This document shows positions 1 through 8,472 of a DNA stretch of 64,000 nucleotides, piece by piece. How positions within the stretch are numbered: the first letter of the stretch is position 1; every line of letters begins with the position of its first letter. Position numbers and translations under genes: made by a program. The notes below the pieces were generated by a model. It did no database searches and was not told where the DNA came from. It worked only from the letters and a program-made list of their open reading frames with translations. Source of the DNA: Bradyrhizobium amphicarpaeae (lineage in GTDB: Bacteria; Pseudomonadota; Alphaproteobacteria; Rhizobiales; Xanthobacteraceae); the NCBI RefSeq assembly GCF_002266435.3, contig NZ_CP029426.2:2324001-2388000 (forward strand). Reading direction: 5' to 3'.

Positions 1-972
1 GAGCCGCATGGTCATGGAAGTGCATGCGCCAAGGCCGGCGAGCAAGTAGTCATAGGGACCGGGACCAGCATCTTCGCCGCCGGCCGTAACCGGCTCGTCC
101 GCCACCAGATGGTGCGGCCCAACGGTGATGGCCTGGTTGAACTTGCTCTTGCGGGTCTCCTGCACGACGACCTTGCGCGGTTCGGCGAGATCGATCGGCT
201 TTGCGGGCTTTGCGGCGTCGATGTAGCGGCTCGCCCAGGCCGCGACCACATCAGCCGCGTAGAGCGCATCAGCCGGCTTGCTCAGGAGATGGTCGGCATG
301 GTCGAGCGAGACGAAGCTCTTGGGATGCTTTGCCGCCACGAAAATCCGCGTCGCGTTGTCGATGCCGACGGTGTCGTCGATCGGCGACTGCATCACCAGC
401 AGGGCCTTGTGCAGGCCGGTGATGTCTTTCATCAGTTCGTGCTCGGCTACGTCGTCGAGGAATTCGCGCTTGATCCGGAACGGGCGGCCCGCCAGCGAGA
501 CCTCGACCTCGCCCTGCGCGCGGATGTTGTCGATATGCTCCTTGAAGAGGCCGGTCACATGCGCTGGATCGGATGGGGCCGCGATGGTCACGACCGCCTT
601 GGCCTCGGGAATCCTTCCAGCGGCTGCGAGGATCGCGGCGCCGCCGAGGCTGTGGCCGATCAACAGCGACGGCGCCTTGCCGGCGTTGCGCAGATGGTCG
701 GCCGCGCGCACGAGATCGGCGACGTTGGACGAAAACGTCGAATTGGCGAAATCGCCTTCACTGGAGCCGAGCCCGGTGAAGTCGAAGCGCAGGACCGCGA
801 TGCCCCTGGCTGCCAACGCAACCGAGATGCGCTTGGCCGCGAGCGTATCCTTGCCGCAAGTGAAGCAGTGCGCAAACAGCGCATAGGCCGCAGGCTCGCC
901 GTCCGGCAACTCCAGCGCGGCTGCAAGCTGATGGCCGCCTTCGCCCGTGAATTGAAAGCGTTCCGTCGGCAT
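1..972 (-). CDS. Alpha/beta hydrolase-OsmC fusion protein (3' end outside window)
   Basis: The N-terminal part is a serine hydrolase with the nucleophile elbow LIGHSLGG and an early HCFTCGKD stretch. It joins an OsmC-like domain that begins near residue 270 and carries the cysteine motif LGACTSMTM at the window edge. OsmC proteins are thiol peroxidases acting on organic hydroperoxides; this fusion is a recurrent bacterial architecture whose substrate is unknown to me. The start has a GAGGGG ribosome site 6 bases upstream. It is the last visible gene of a leftward operon, 27 bases after the sulfite-oxidase-like gene. The frame is open to base 1, so the C-terminus, including the second OsmC cysteine, is missing here only because the window ends. 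Confidence 0.9.
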   Translation of the reverse strand, partial: MPTERFQFTGEGGHQLAAALELPDGEPAAYALFAHCFTCGKDTLAAKRISVALAARGIAVLRFDFTGLGSSEGDFANSTFSSNVADLVRAADHLRNAGKAPSLLIGHSLGGAAILAAAGRIPEAKAVVTIAAPSDPAHVTGLFKEHIDNIRAQGEVEVSLAGRPFRIKREFLDDVAEHELMKDITGLHKALLVMQSPIDDTVGIDNATRIFVAAKHPKSFVSLDHADHLLSKPADALYAADVVAAWASRYIDAAKPAKPIDLAEPRKVVVQETRKSKFNQAITVGPHHLVADEPVTAGGEDAGPGPYDYLLAGLGACTSMTMRL

Positions 973-999
973 GGGCGTCCCCTCGTTCCTGCTTGAATT

Positions 1000-1659
1000 C
1001 TAATCGTCGGAATAGCGCTGCTCGGCCCAGGGATCGCCGCGGTTATGATAGCCGCGGACTTCCCAGAAGCCCGGCGCGTCCTCGGTCAGGAATTCGATGG
1101 ACTGAAGCCATTTCGCGCTCTTCCAGAAATAGAGATGCGGCACGACCAGCCGCACCGGGCCGCCATGCTCTTCCGTCAGCGGCTGGCCGGACCAGCTATG
1201 GGCGAGCAGCGCATCCTCGGCGGCAAAGTCTTCCAGCGCGAGGTTGGTGGTGTAGCCGTCATGGGAATGCAGCGTCACGAAGCGCGCATCCTCCCGCGGC
1301 TGGCAGGCCGCGAGCAGCTCGCGCGTGGCAAGCCCTTCCCACTCATTGTCATAGCGCGACCAGGTGGTGACGCAGTGGATGTCGGAGGTGAACCGCGCCT
1401 GCTTCTGCGCGGTGAATTCGGCGAAGGTCCAGAACACGGGACTTTCGACCGCGCCGTAGACGTCGAGCCGCCAGCGGTCGCGCGATATGGGCGGCACCAC
1501 CCCGAGATCGAGCACAGGCCAGTCCTTGGTGAGGTGCTGGCCGGGCGGGAGTCTTTGGTCCTCCGGCCGCGTGATCTTCCCCGTGAGAAAGCGGCCCTCG
1601 CGCGCCCATTTCTCCTTGGTGCGCGTCAGCTTGCTGTCGGATGGTGTCTCGTCAGCCAT
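1000..1659 (-). CDS. Sulfite oxidase-like molybdopterin oxidoreductase
   Basis: This 219-residue protein consists of the molybdopterin domain of the sulfite oxidase/YedY superfamily. Cys96 in SDIHCVTTWS is the expected molybdenum ligand. The C-terminal half keeps GGPVRLVVPHLYFWKSAKW, typical of the fold. There is no twin-arginine signal and no heme or dimerisation domain, so it looks like a short cytoplasmic form. It starts only 3 bases after the stop of the upstream permease gene, so it is surely cotranscribed. The physiological substrate cannot be read from sequence. Its place in a P450/ferredoxin operon suggests an oxidative or detoxification role, which is inference. Confidence 0.88.
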   Translation of the reverse strand: MADETPSDSKLTRTKEKWAREGRFLTGKITRPEDQRLPPGQHLTKDWPVLDLGVVPPISRDRWRLDVYGAVESPVFWTFAEFTAQKQARFTSDIHCVTTWSRYDNEWEGLATRELLAACQPREDARFVTLHSHDGYTTNLALEDFAAEDALLAHSWSGQPLTEEHGGPVRLVVPHLYFWKSAKWLQSIEFLTEDAPGFWEVRGYHNRGDPWAEQRYSDD

Positions 1660-1662
1660 AGT

Positions 1663-2985
1663 CTACTCGTGCCGATGCATTGCGGAACTGTGCTTGGTGT
1701 CGCGCATGGTAGCATAGATGACCAGGGACAGGCAGATGATAGCGCTGAGGTAGAAGTAGAACCATTGCTCGTGCCCGATGCTCTTGAAATAAAGCGCGAT
1801 CGCCGGTGCCGTGCCGCCGAAGACCGACACCGTGATGGCGTAGGGCAGGCCGACGCCGAGCGCGCGGACATTGGTCGGGAACAGCTCGGCCTTCACCACC
1901 GCGTTGATCGAGGTGTAACCGGCGACGAACAGCCAGGCGCAGCAGATCAGGACGAACGCGACAAAGGGCGACTTGGTCTCCTTCAGCGTCATCAACAGCG
2001 GCACCGTCGCGAGCGTGCCGGCGACACCGAAGAAGATCAGCAGCGGCTTGCGCCCGATCTTGTCGGAGATCGCGCCGTAGATCGGCTGGAGGATGGTCGC
2101 GAAGATCAGCGTGCCGAAGATCACGAAAGTGGTCTGGTCCTCGGTCAGCCCGACCGAAAGCTTGACGAAGGTCTGCATGTAGGTGGTGAAGGTGTAGAAC
2201 GCGGCGGTGCCGCCGGCGGTGAGGCCGACCACCAGCAACAGTTCGCGCGGATAACGCAGCAGATTGGTGATCGAACCGGTCGGCTTCACCACCTTCCTGG
2301 CTTCCTCAAACGCCTCCGTCTCGTGCAGGCCGCGCCGCATCACCGCGGCAAAGATCGCCAGCAGCGCGCCGATCGCAAAGGGGATGCGCCAGCCCCAGGC
2401 CTTCAGCTCCTCGGGCGTCAGGAACACCTTCTGCAGGAGCAGCAGCACGATGATCGCGGTGAGCTGGCCGCCGATCAGGGTGACGTATTGGAAGCTCGAA
2501 TAGAAGCCGCGGTGCTTGGGATCGGCGACCTCGCTGAGATAGGTGGCGCTGGCGCCATATTCGCCGCCCAGGCTCAGGCCCTCGATGACCCGCGCAAGCG
2601 CGAGGATGACCGGCGCGGCGAACCCGATCGTGGCATAGGTCGGCGTCAGCGCGATGATCAGCGAACCGAAGCACATGAAGACGACCGAGAGCGTGAGCGA
2701 GATGCGCCGTCCGAAATGGTCGGCGAGATAGCCGAACAACCAGCCGCCCAGGGGCCGCATCAGGAACGTCGCCGCGAAGACGACGGCGACGTTCAATTGC
2801 TGCACGACGGGGTCGTTGCCGGGGAAGAAGGCGGGAGCGAAATAGAGCGCGAACGCCGTGTAGGCGTAGAAGTCGTACCACTCGACGAGATTGCCGATGG
2901 AGCCGATGAAGATCGCCTTGATCCGCCGCTTCGCGTCGGCGATGTCGATATGGTCGGAGGCCGGGTTGGTTGCCTGTTCAGTCAC
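1663..2985 (-). CDS. MFS transporter, metabolite:H+ symporter (KgtP-like)
   Basis: The 440-residue protein is a 12-helix major facilitator of the MHS subfamily that includes alpha-ketoglutarate, proline/betaine and shikimate permeases. It has NLVEWYDFYAY in helix 1, the loop motif LADHFGRR and EGLSLGGEYG in helix 4. I place the start at a GTG with a GGAGAGG ribosome site 7 bases upstream. A longer reading from 3129 would overlap the P450 gene and has no comparable signal. The gap from the P450 stop is 29 bases. The substrate is probably an organic acid and may be the substrate or product of the neighbouring P450; that link is inference. Confidence 0.88.
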   Translation of the reverse strand: MTEQATNPASDHIDIADAKRRIKAIFIGSIGNLVEWYDFYAYTAFALYFAPAFFPGNDPVVQQLNVAVVFAATFLMRPLGGWLFGYLADHFGRRISLTLSVVFMCFGSLIIALTPTYATIGFAAPVILALARVIEGLSLGGEYGASATYLSEVADPKHRGFYSSFQYVTLIGGQLTAIIVLLLLQKVFLTPEELKAWGWRIPFAIGALLAIFAAVMRRGLHETEAFEEARKVVKPTGSITNLLRYPRELLLVVGLTAGGTAAFYTFTTYMQTFVKLSVGLTEDQTTFVIFGTLIFATILQPIYGAISDKIGRKPLLIFFGVAGTLATVPLLMTLKETKSPFVAFVLICCAWLFVAGYTSINAVVKAELFPTNVRALGVGLPYAITVSVFGGTAPAIALYFKSIGHEQWFYFYLSAIICLSLVIYATMRDTKHSSAMHRHE

Positions 2986-3014
2986 GTCCGGCCTCTCCGT
3001 TGTCTGGAAAAGGC

Positions 3015-4235
3015 CTACATCGCCTTTCCGAGCAGGAATGGCAACTGGCGAGGGCCTCGCACCGTTCCCTGTGACCAGGCCACCGTGCCTGCCGGATCGA
3101 GCCGGAAATCCGGGATGCGCCTCAGCCATTCCTCCAGCGCCACCTGCATCTCCATGCGCGCGAGGTTGGAACCGACGCAGCGGTGAATGCCGAGGCCGAA
3201 GGCGGCGTGCCGATTTTCGCGACGGTCGATCACGACTTTGTCAGCGTCCGAAAACATCTCAGGGTCGCGATTTGCGGCCGGGAAGGACAGCAACACCATG
3301 TTGCCCGCCTTGACCGGGCAGCCCGAGATCGTGGTCTCCTTGACCACCTCGCGGGCCATCGTCACCGGAGAATAGGCGCGCAGCAGCTCTTCCACCGCGG
3401 TCGGGATCAGCCCGGGTTCGGCGATCAGTCTCTCGCGGTCGCCCGGCGTCTTGGCGAGGTGCCAGAGCGAGGAGCCGATCGCGCTCCAGGTGGTGTCGAT
3501 GCCGGCGATCAGGAGCAGGCGCAGCGAGCCCAGGACGTGGGACTCTTCCAGCGGCTGGCCTTCCTTGTCCCTGGCATTCATCAGATAGGAGATCAGATCG
3601 TCGGTCGGCTTCGATCTTCGCTCCTCGATATGCGTCCTGAAATAGGCACTCATCTCCTGGACGGCCTGGAGCAGCTTGCTCTCGTCCTTGATGCCGAGCT
3701 CCAGGATCATGTGGATCCAGTTGATGAAGAGATCGCTGTCGCTCTCGGGGATGCCGAGCATGTGGGCGATGGCCCGAACCGGGATATATTTGGCGTAGCG
3801 CGCGGCGGCGTCGACCTTGCCGTCGGCGATGAAGCCGTCGATCAGCTCGTTGCAGATCGCGCGCATCCGCGGCTCCAGCTTCTTCATCGCGTCCGGCGTG
3901 AAGGGCGGCAACAAAAGCTGCTTGGCTGGCTTGTGCTCGGGCGGATCGGAAGTGATCGGCGGTGCGGCGTTCCTCGCGACCTCGGGACGGACGTCGCGCA
4001 CGATGATGCGGCGCGAGGAAAAATGCTCGGTGTCGTTGGCGATCTCGCGCACTGCTTCATAGGTGGTCGGCATGTAACAGCCGAGGAAACGCTCGGTGTG
4101 CACGACCGGGCTTGCGGCGCGCAGCTCCTCCCAGATCGGAAAGGGATCCTCCGTCCATTGCGGATCGGTATGATCGAAATCATGGACCCAGTCGGTGACG
4201 GGCGGATGGGCGGCGGGCGGAGTGGCGTCGGACAT
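3015..4235 (-). CDS. Cytochrome P450
   Basis: A soluble bacterial P450 of 406 residues. The I-helix oxygen-activation motif AGIDTT begins near residue 244, the K-helix ExxR is E283-R286, and the heme loop FGLGIHRCVG supplies the thiolate ligand Cys353. There is no membrane anchor. The gene lies 57 bases after a 3Fe-4S ferredoxin that is its likely electron donor; no ferredoxin reductase is present nearby. It has the general look of CYP families that hydroxylate terpenoids or other small hydrophobic compounds, but the substrate cannot be assigned. Regulation probably involves the divergent TetR gene. Confidence 0.95.
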   Translation of the reverse strand: MSDATPPAAHPPVTDWVHDFDHTDPQWTEDPFPIWEELRAASPVVHTERFLGCYMPTTYEAVREIANDTEHFSSRRIIVRDVRPEVARNAAPPITSDPPEHKPAKQLLLPPFTPDAMKKLEPRMRAICNELIDGFIADGKVDAAARYAKYIPVRAIAHMLGIPESDSDLFINWIHMILELGIKDESKLLQAVQEMSAYFRTHIEERRSKPTDDLISYLMNARDKEGQPLEESHVLGSLRLLLIAGIDTTWSAIGSSLWHLAKTPGDRERLIAEPGLIPTAVEELLRAYSPVTMAREVVKETTISGCPVKAGNMVLLSFPAANRDPEMFSDADKVVIDRRENRHAAFGLGIHRCVGSNLARMEMQVALEEWLRRIPDFRLDPAGTVAWSQGTVRGPRQLPFLLGKAM

Positions 4236-4292
4236 CTCGGATCCCTTAAGAACTGGTGGTCGCTGAAGGCACGCGGTGCGGCTAAAGCCGCG

Positions 4293-4502
4293 CTACTCCT
4301 CGATCACATCGATCGCAATCTCCGGGCAATTGGATTTGGCAAGCCAGGCTTTGTCTTCGAGACCGGGCGGAACGACGCCGTCGCCGGCTTCATGGGCGTT
4401 CCCGTATTCGTCGAGCTCGAACAGCTCCGGCGCAAGCGCCTTGCAGCGTGCGTGGCCCTGACATTTGTCGGGGTCGACGTGAACTCTCAGTCGTTCCGCC
4501 AT
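4293..4502 (-). CDS. 3Fe-4S ferredoxin, P450 partner
   Basis: The 69-residue protein has the CxxHxxC...CP pattern with Cys14, His17, Cys20 and Cys59. The histidine replaces the second cysteine of a 4Fe-4S site, which is typical of 3Fe-4S ferredoxins encoded beside bacterial P450s. It is acidic and soluble. It is the first gene of the leftward operon and follows a good sigma-70-type promoter at 4578-4607. Function as the electron donor to the P450 encoded next is a strong inference from context. Confidence 0.93.
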   Translation of the reverse strand: MAERLRVHVDPDKCQGHARCKALAPELFELDEYGNAHEAGDGVVPPGLEDKAWLAKSNCPEIAIDVIEE

Positions 4503-4577
4503 GCGGCTTCCTCGGCCTGTGCGCGGACCGGGCGGGTCGGCGCGTTCCTCATCATGAGTTTCTTTAAGTTATAGCAT

Positions 4578-4607
4578 ATTACATTCGCGACAGGCTTCCT
4601 CTGTCAA
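4578..4607 (-). promoter_or_regulatory. Predicted sigma-70 promoter for the ferredoxin-P450 operon
   Basis: Read on the minus strand, TTGACA (4602-4607) is followed after 18 bases by TGTAAT (4578-4583), a full and a five-of-six match to -35 and -10. It lies about 75 bases before the ferredoxin start. The short inverted repeat GACAG (4589-4593)/CTGTC (4601-4605) overlaps the -35 box and could be an operator for the divergent TetR regulator. Confidence 0.55.
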
Positions 4608-4634
4608 GCGCAAACTTATAGGCTTGCCGTCAAG

Positions 4635-5282
4635 ATGCGTTCACAAGCCGCTCGCAAGTCCGAGAACTCCTATCATCACGGCGATCTCCGCGACGCCTTG
4701 ATCAAGGCCGCATTGCGCGAGGCGGAGCAGGGGGGTGCCGAGGCGATCAGCATCAAAGCATTGGCGAAGCAGCTCGGCGTGTCGCAGCCGGCGCCATACC
4801 GGCACTTCGCCGACCGTGATGCCTTGCTCGCGGCAGTGACGGCGGAGGCGTTTCGCGAGCTCAGCGCGATTTTGCGCGAAGCTATGGCAAAACCGTCGAA
4901 GCAATCGAAGCTGTCGCGGCTGGCGCAGGCGACGCTCGAATTCGGTCTGCGCCGCAACGGCATCTATCGCTTGATGTTCGCCTCACGCACGGTGTCATGC
5001 GCAGCCAAGGGCAGCGAACTGCAACAGGCCACGCACGAGACATTTGGGTTGGTGATCGAAGCGCTGGAAGCCCCTGCTGTCGGCTTTCTGCGCGAACGCC
5101 AGGCTCTCAAGATCTGGGCGGCGCTGCATGGCGTGGTGATGCTGGCCGAGCAGGGCCTGTTCACCGGCGAGGCCGCGCACGCCACGCGTGAGGAACTGGT
5201 CGAGGACTTCGTGAAGGAGACGAAAGCTGCGCTCGCCGTCGCGATCAAGGACGCGCGGCGACGGAAGAAAGCGGGCGCCTAG
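4635..5282 (+). CDS. TetR/AcrR family transcriptional regulator
   Basis: The 215-residue protein has an N-terminal TetR helix-turn-helix at about residues 12-60, starting YHHGDLRDAL and including LAKQLGVSQPAPYRHFADRD. The remainder is a helical ligand-binding and dimerisation domain that I cannot assign to a ligand. It is divergent from the ferredoxin/P450 operon, so local repression of that operon is likely. Its stop codon overlaps the stop of the convergent racemase-like gene in the sequence CTAG (5279-5282). Confidence 0.92.
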   Translation: MRSQAARKSENSYHHGDLRDALIKAALREAEQGGAEAISIKALAKQLGVSQPAPYRHFADRDALLAAVTAEAFRELSAILREAMAKPSKQSKLSRLAQATLEFGLRRNGIYRLMFASRTVSCAAKGSELQQATHETFGLVIEALEAPAVGFLRERQALKIWAALHGVVMLAEQGLFTGEAAHATREELVEDFVKETKAALAVAIKDARRRKKAGA

Positions 5283-5923
5283 GCCTTCAGTACCTTCATC
5301 AGCTTGTCAACGGCGCTGTCCGGCGTGGTCACCACGGGACGGCCGGTGGCTTCCGCAACGAGCGGCGCTGTCGAGGCGATGCTGAACTGCGCCAGCGCAA
5401 TGACGTCGCAATCGCGCAGATCCTTTGATGCGTCCACGATCAGCCGGTCGTGCATGGCGCGGTCGCCGCGGTCGAGCGCCGCCAGCGCGCCCTCGGCGAG
5501 TTTCGGAACGATCTGGACCGAGGCCGGAAACTCCGGCGGCATCGAGGCCAGCGTCGGCGGGAAGGTCGAGAGCAGGCCGATGCGCTTGCCCATCGTCACC
5601 GCGCGCTCGATCATGGCTTCGTTCGGCTTCAGCACCGGCATCGGCGCATGCGCACGTGCCACCGCCTCGATGCAAGGGCCGAACGCCGAGCAGGTGAACA
5701 GGATCGCATTGGCGCCCGTCGCCGCAGCATAGTCGCCGAGCGCGAGGAAGCGCCCGGTCATGGCGTCGTTGAGCACGCCGTCGCGGGCCAGATCCGCCGA
5801 CAGGCTGTCGTCGAGCAGGTTCATCAGCCGCGCCTCCGGCCAGGCCGTGGCGAATGCCGCTTCGATCGGCGCGATGGAATGCTTGAGGGCGTGGATCAGG
5901 GCGATGCGCGGGGGCGTGGTCAT
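5279..5923 (-). CDS. Aspartate/glutamate racemase family protein
   Basis: The 214-residue protein fits the Asp/Glu/hydantoin racemase fold. The first catalytic cysteine is present as Cys78 in LFTCSAFG. The place where cofactor-independent racemases carry the second cysteine reads LAQFSIAS (about 177-184), so the second thiol appears to be missing. A single-cysteine member could be a one-sided racemase, an isomerase or a decarboxylase-like enzyme; that is inference. It follows the AapJ/aminotransferase genes on the same strand but is separated from them by a repeat element, so it may be a separate unit. Confidence 0.82.
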   Translation of the reverse strand: MTTPPRIALIHALKHSIAPIEAAFATAWPEARLMNLLDDSLSADLARDGVLNDAMTGRFLALGDYAAATGANAILFTCSAFGPCIEAVARAHAPMPVLKPNEAMIERAVTMGKRIGLLSTFPPTLASMPPEFPASVQIVPKLAEGALAALDRGDRAMHDRLIVDASKDLRDCDVIALAQFSIASTAPLVAEATGRPVVTTPDSAVDKLMKVLKA

Positions 5924-5947
5924 TGGGAGTGACTACCTGGTCGGTCT

Positions 5948-6086
5948 CGTGCCCCGGACGCGGCGCAGCACGAAGTGATGCGCTGCTAAGCCGGGCTTAT
6001 TCTTTTGGAGAGTCAGAAGCCGTGGCCTCCTGGGTCCCGGCTCTGCGCAGCAGCGTTGGCACGCTGCAGCGCGTCCGGGACACGAG
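5948..6086. repeat. Palindromic intergenic repeat, family C
   Basis: An imperfect inverted repeat between a segment beginning GTGCCCCGGACGCGGCGCA and one ending GCAGCGCGTCCGGGACACGA, with an internal GGGTCCCGGCTCTGCGCA. Related copies are at 11738-11878 and 54779-54936. It lies immediately 3' of the AapJ-like gene. Confidence 0.75.
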
Positions 6087-6092
6087 AGACGT

Positions 6093-7106
6093 TTACTTGA
6101 ACGGCACCGCGTACATCAAGCCGCCCTTGCTCCAGAGGCCGTTGAGGCCGCGGTCGAGCTTGAGCGGGCTCGCCTTGCCGACATTGCGCTCGTAGATCTC
6201 GCCGTAATTGCCGGTGGCCTTGAGCGCGGTGACCAGCCATTTGTTGTCGAGCCCGAGCCGTGAGCCGAGGTCGCCGGAGGCACCCAGCAGGCGCTGGATC
6301 GCGGGCGTCTGCGACTTCGCCATGTCGTCGACATTGCCTTGCGTGACGCCGAGCTCTTCGGCCTCGATCAGGCCGTAATGCAGCCAGGTGACGATGTCGC
6401 TCCAGACCTCGTCGCCGTTGCGGGTGAAGGGGCCGAGCGGCTCCTTGCTGATGGTCTGCGGCAGCACGACGTAGTCGGCCGGGTTCGGGGCTGCGGTGGT
6501 CACGGCGCCCGCGAGCGCGGAGGCGTCCTGGGTCATGGCGTCACAGCGGCCGCCGAAGAAGGTCTGGTACATGGTGTCGACACGGTCGAACACCAGCGGC
6601 TTCCAGTCGATGCCGTTGGCGCGGCCGTAATCGCCGAGCGTGACTTCGTGCGTGGTGCCCTGGGCGACGCAGACGGTGGCGCCCTTCAAGTCCTTGATCT
6701 CCTTGACGCCGAGGTCCTTCTTCACGACAAAGCCCTGGCCGTCGTAGAAATTGATCGGGCCCTGGCGGAGGCCGAGCGTCACACCGCGCAAATAGGTCTG
6801 CGTCGAGTTGCGGTAAAGCACGTCGATCTCGCCCGATTGCAGCGCGGTGAAGCGGTTCTGCGCGGTCAGGGAGACGTAGCGCACCTTGCTGGCATCCCCC
6901 AGCACGCCGGCCGCGAGCGCGCGGCAATAGTCGACGTCGAGGCCTTTGTAGTTGCCTTGCGAGTCCGGCGCCGAGAAGCCGGCAAAGCCGGCGCTGACGC
7001 CGCACACCAGCGTGCCGCGGCTCTTCACCGTGTCGAGCGTCGCTGCCTGCGCCACGACTGCCGATGCCGCGAGCGCGCCGGCTGCGATAACCACTTTCCT
7101 CATCAT
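6093..7106 (-). CDS. Amino-acid ABC transporter substrate-binding protein (AapJ-like)
   Basis: The 337-residue precursor has a Sec signal peptide (about residues 1-22, MRKVVIAAGALAAS...AQA) and a family 3 solute-binding domain starting with TLDTVKSRGTLVCGVSAG. It keeps the AapJ/BztA-type stretch GLDVDYCRALAAGVLGD. It would capture amino acids in the periplasm for the AapQ/AapM-type permeases encoded divergently at 9435-11731. The chosen ATG pair has GGGGAG 7 bases upstream; a longer frame reaching to 7406 overlaps the aminotransferase. It follows the aminotransferase by 13 bases. Confidence 0.92.
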   Translation of the reverse strand: MMRKVVIAAGALAASAVVAQAATLDTVKSRGTLVCGVSAGFAGFSAPDSQGNYKGLDVDYCRALAAGVLGDASKVRYVSLTAQNRFTALQSGEIDVLYRNSTQTYLRGVTLGLRQGPINFYDGQGFVVKKDLGVKEIKDLKGATVCVAQGTTHEVTLGDYGRANGIDWKPLVFDRVDTMYQTFFGGRCDAMTQDASALAGAVTTAAPNPADYVVLPQTISKEPLGPFTRNGDEVWSDIVTWLHYGLIEAEELGVTQGNVDDMAKSQTPAIQRLLGASGDLGSRLGLDNKWLVTALKATGNYGEIYERNVGKASPLKLDRGLNGLWSKGGLMYAVPFK

Positions 7107-7119
7107 GCTATAACTCCCC

Positions 7120-8469
7120 TCAGTGATTGACACTACGCAATACGTTGTCGACGGCCGTGCCGAGCTTGTCGACGATCTGATCGATCTCATCTGCCGACGT
7201 GATGTAAGGCGGCGCCAGCAGCAAATGATCGCCGCGCACGCCGTCGACGGTGCCGCCGCCGGGATAGCAGCCGAGACCATTGGCGAACGCTTCCGCCTTG
7301 ATCTTCTGATTGAGCTTGAGCGCCGGATCGAACGAGGTGCGGCTGCCGCGATCGGCGACCAGCTCGATCGCCCAGAACAGGCCGCGGCCCCTGATGTCGC
7401 CGACATGGCGGTGATTGCCGAAGCGCTCGGTCAGGCGCTGTTCGAGCTGGCTGCCGCGCTCCTTGACGCGATCGAGCAGGCCGTCCTCTCGGATCACGTC
7501 CTGTACCGCCAGTGCGGCTGCGCAGGCGAGGGGATGTGCGAGATAAGTGTGGCCGTGCTGGAAGGCGCCCGAGCCGGCGCGGATGGTGTCGATGATCCTG
7601 CCGCTCGCGAGCATCGCCCCAATCGGCTGGTAGCCGCCGCCGAGCCCCTTTGCGATCGCCTGGATGTCGGGCGCAACGCCTTCCTGCTCCCAGGCGTGCG
7701 TGGTGCCGGTGCGGCCCATGCCGCACATGACCTCGTCGAGAATGAGCAGCGCGCCGTGCCGGTCGCAGATCTCGCGCACCGCCTTGAAGTAGCCGTCAGG
7801 TGCCGTCACCGCGCCGGCGGTGGCGCCGACGACCGGCTCGGCGAGGAACGCCGCGACGGTGTCGGGACCCAGCCGCTGAAACTCCGCTTCGAGCTCCGCC
7901 GCAAGCCGCGCCACGAACTGTGTATCGGATTCACCGTCGCGCTTCTCGTGATAGGCGAATGCCGGCGTCACATGGCTGAAGGCGGCCGAGAGCAGCGGCG
8001 CATAGGGCGCGCGCCGCCAGGCGTTGCCGCCGGCGGCGAGGGCGCCCAGCGTGTTGCCGTGGTAGCTCTGTCGTCGCGCGATGAAATGTTGCCGCTGTGG
8101 CTCGCCGCGCTCGATGAAATATTGCCGCGCGAGCTTGATGCTGGCTTCGATCGCCTCGGATCCGCCGCTGACGAAATACGCATAGGCGAGGCCGCCGGGC
8201 TCGTGCCCGACCAGGGTTTCGGCCAGCGCCTCGGCCGGCTCGGACGAGAAGAAGGCGGTGTGTGCATAGGCGAGCGTCGAGGCTTGCTTCGCCATCGCCG
8301 CGATCACGCGGGGATGCTGGTGGCCGAGACACGAGACGGCGGCGCCGCCGGAGGCGTCGAGCACGCGCCGTCCGTCCTCCGCAAAGAGATAGACGCCTTC
8401 GCCGCCGATCGCCTTGGGGGGCGTCTCGCGCAACGAGCGGTGCAGCACGCGGCTGGTGCGGGTGGCCAT
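7120..8469 (-). CDS. Class III PLP-dependent aminotransferase
   Basis: A full-length fold-type I class III aminotransferase of 449 residues. Visible motifs are SGGSEAIEASIKLAR (cofactor phosphate site), LILDEVMCGMGRTG (the PLP-contacting aspartate) and AIAKGLGGGYQPIGA with the Schiff-base lysine. Family members act on omega-amino acids, GABA, beta-alanine, taurine or diamines, and the exact donor is not readable. It sits between an RpiR regulator (3-base gap) and the AapJ-like binding protein, so it probably deaminates the amino compound imported by that transporter. Confidence 0.92.
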   Translation of the reverse strand: MATRTSRVLHRSLRETPPKAIGGEGVYLFAEDGRRVLDASGGAAVSCLGHQHPRVIAAMAKQASTLAYAHTAFFSSEPAEALAETLVGHEPGGLAYAYFVSGGSEAIEASIKLARQYFIERGEPQRQHFIARRQSYHGNTLGALAAGGNAWRRAPYAPLLSAAFSHVTPAFAYHEKRDGESDTQFVARLAAELEAEFQRLGPDTVAAFLAEPVVGATAGAVTAPDGYFKAVREICDRHGALLILDEVMCGMGRTGTTHAWEQEGVAPDIQAIAKGLGGGYQPIGAMLASGRIIDTIRAGSGAFQHGHTYLAHPLACAAALAVQDVIREDGLLDRVKERGSQLEQRLTERFGNHRHVGDIRGRGLFWAIELVADRGSRTSFDPALKLNQKIKAEAFANGLGCYPGGGTVDGVRGDHLLLAPPYITSADEIDQIVDKLGTAVDNVLRSVNH

Positions 8470-8472
8470 CGG

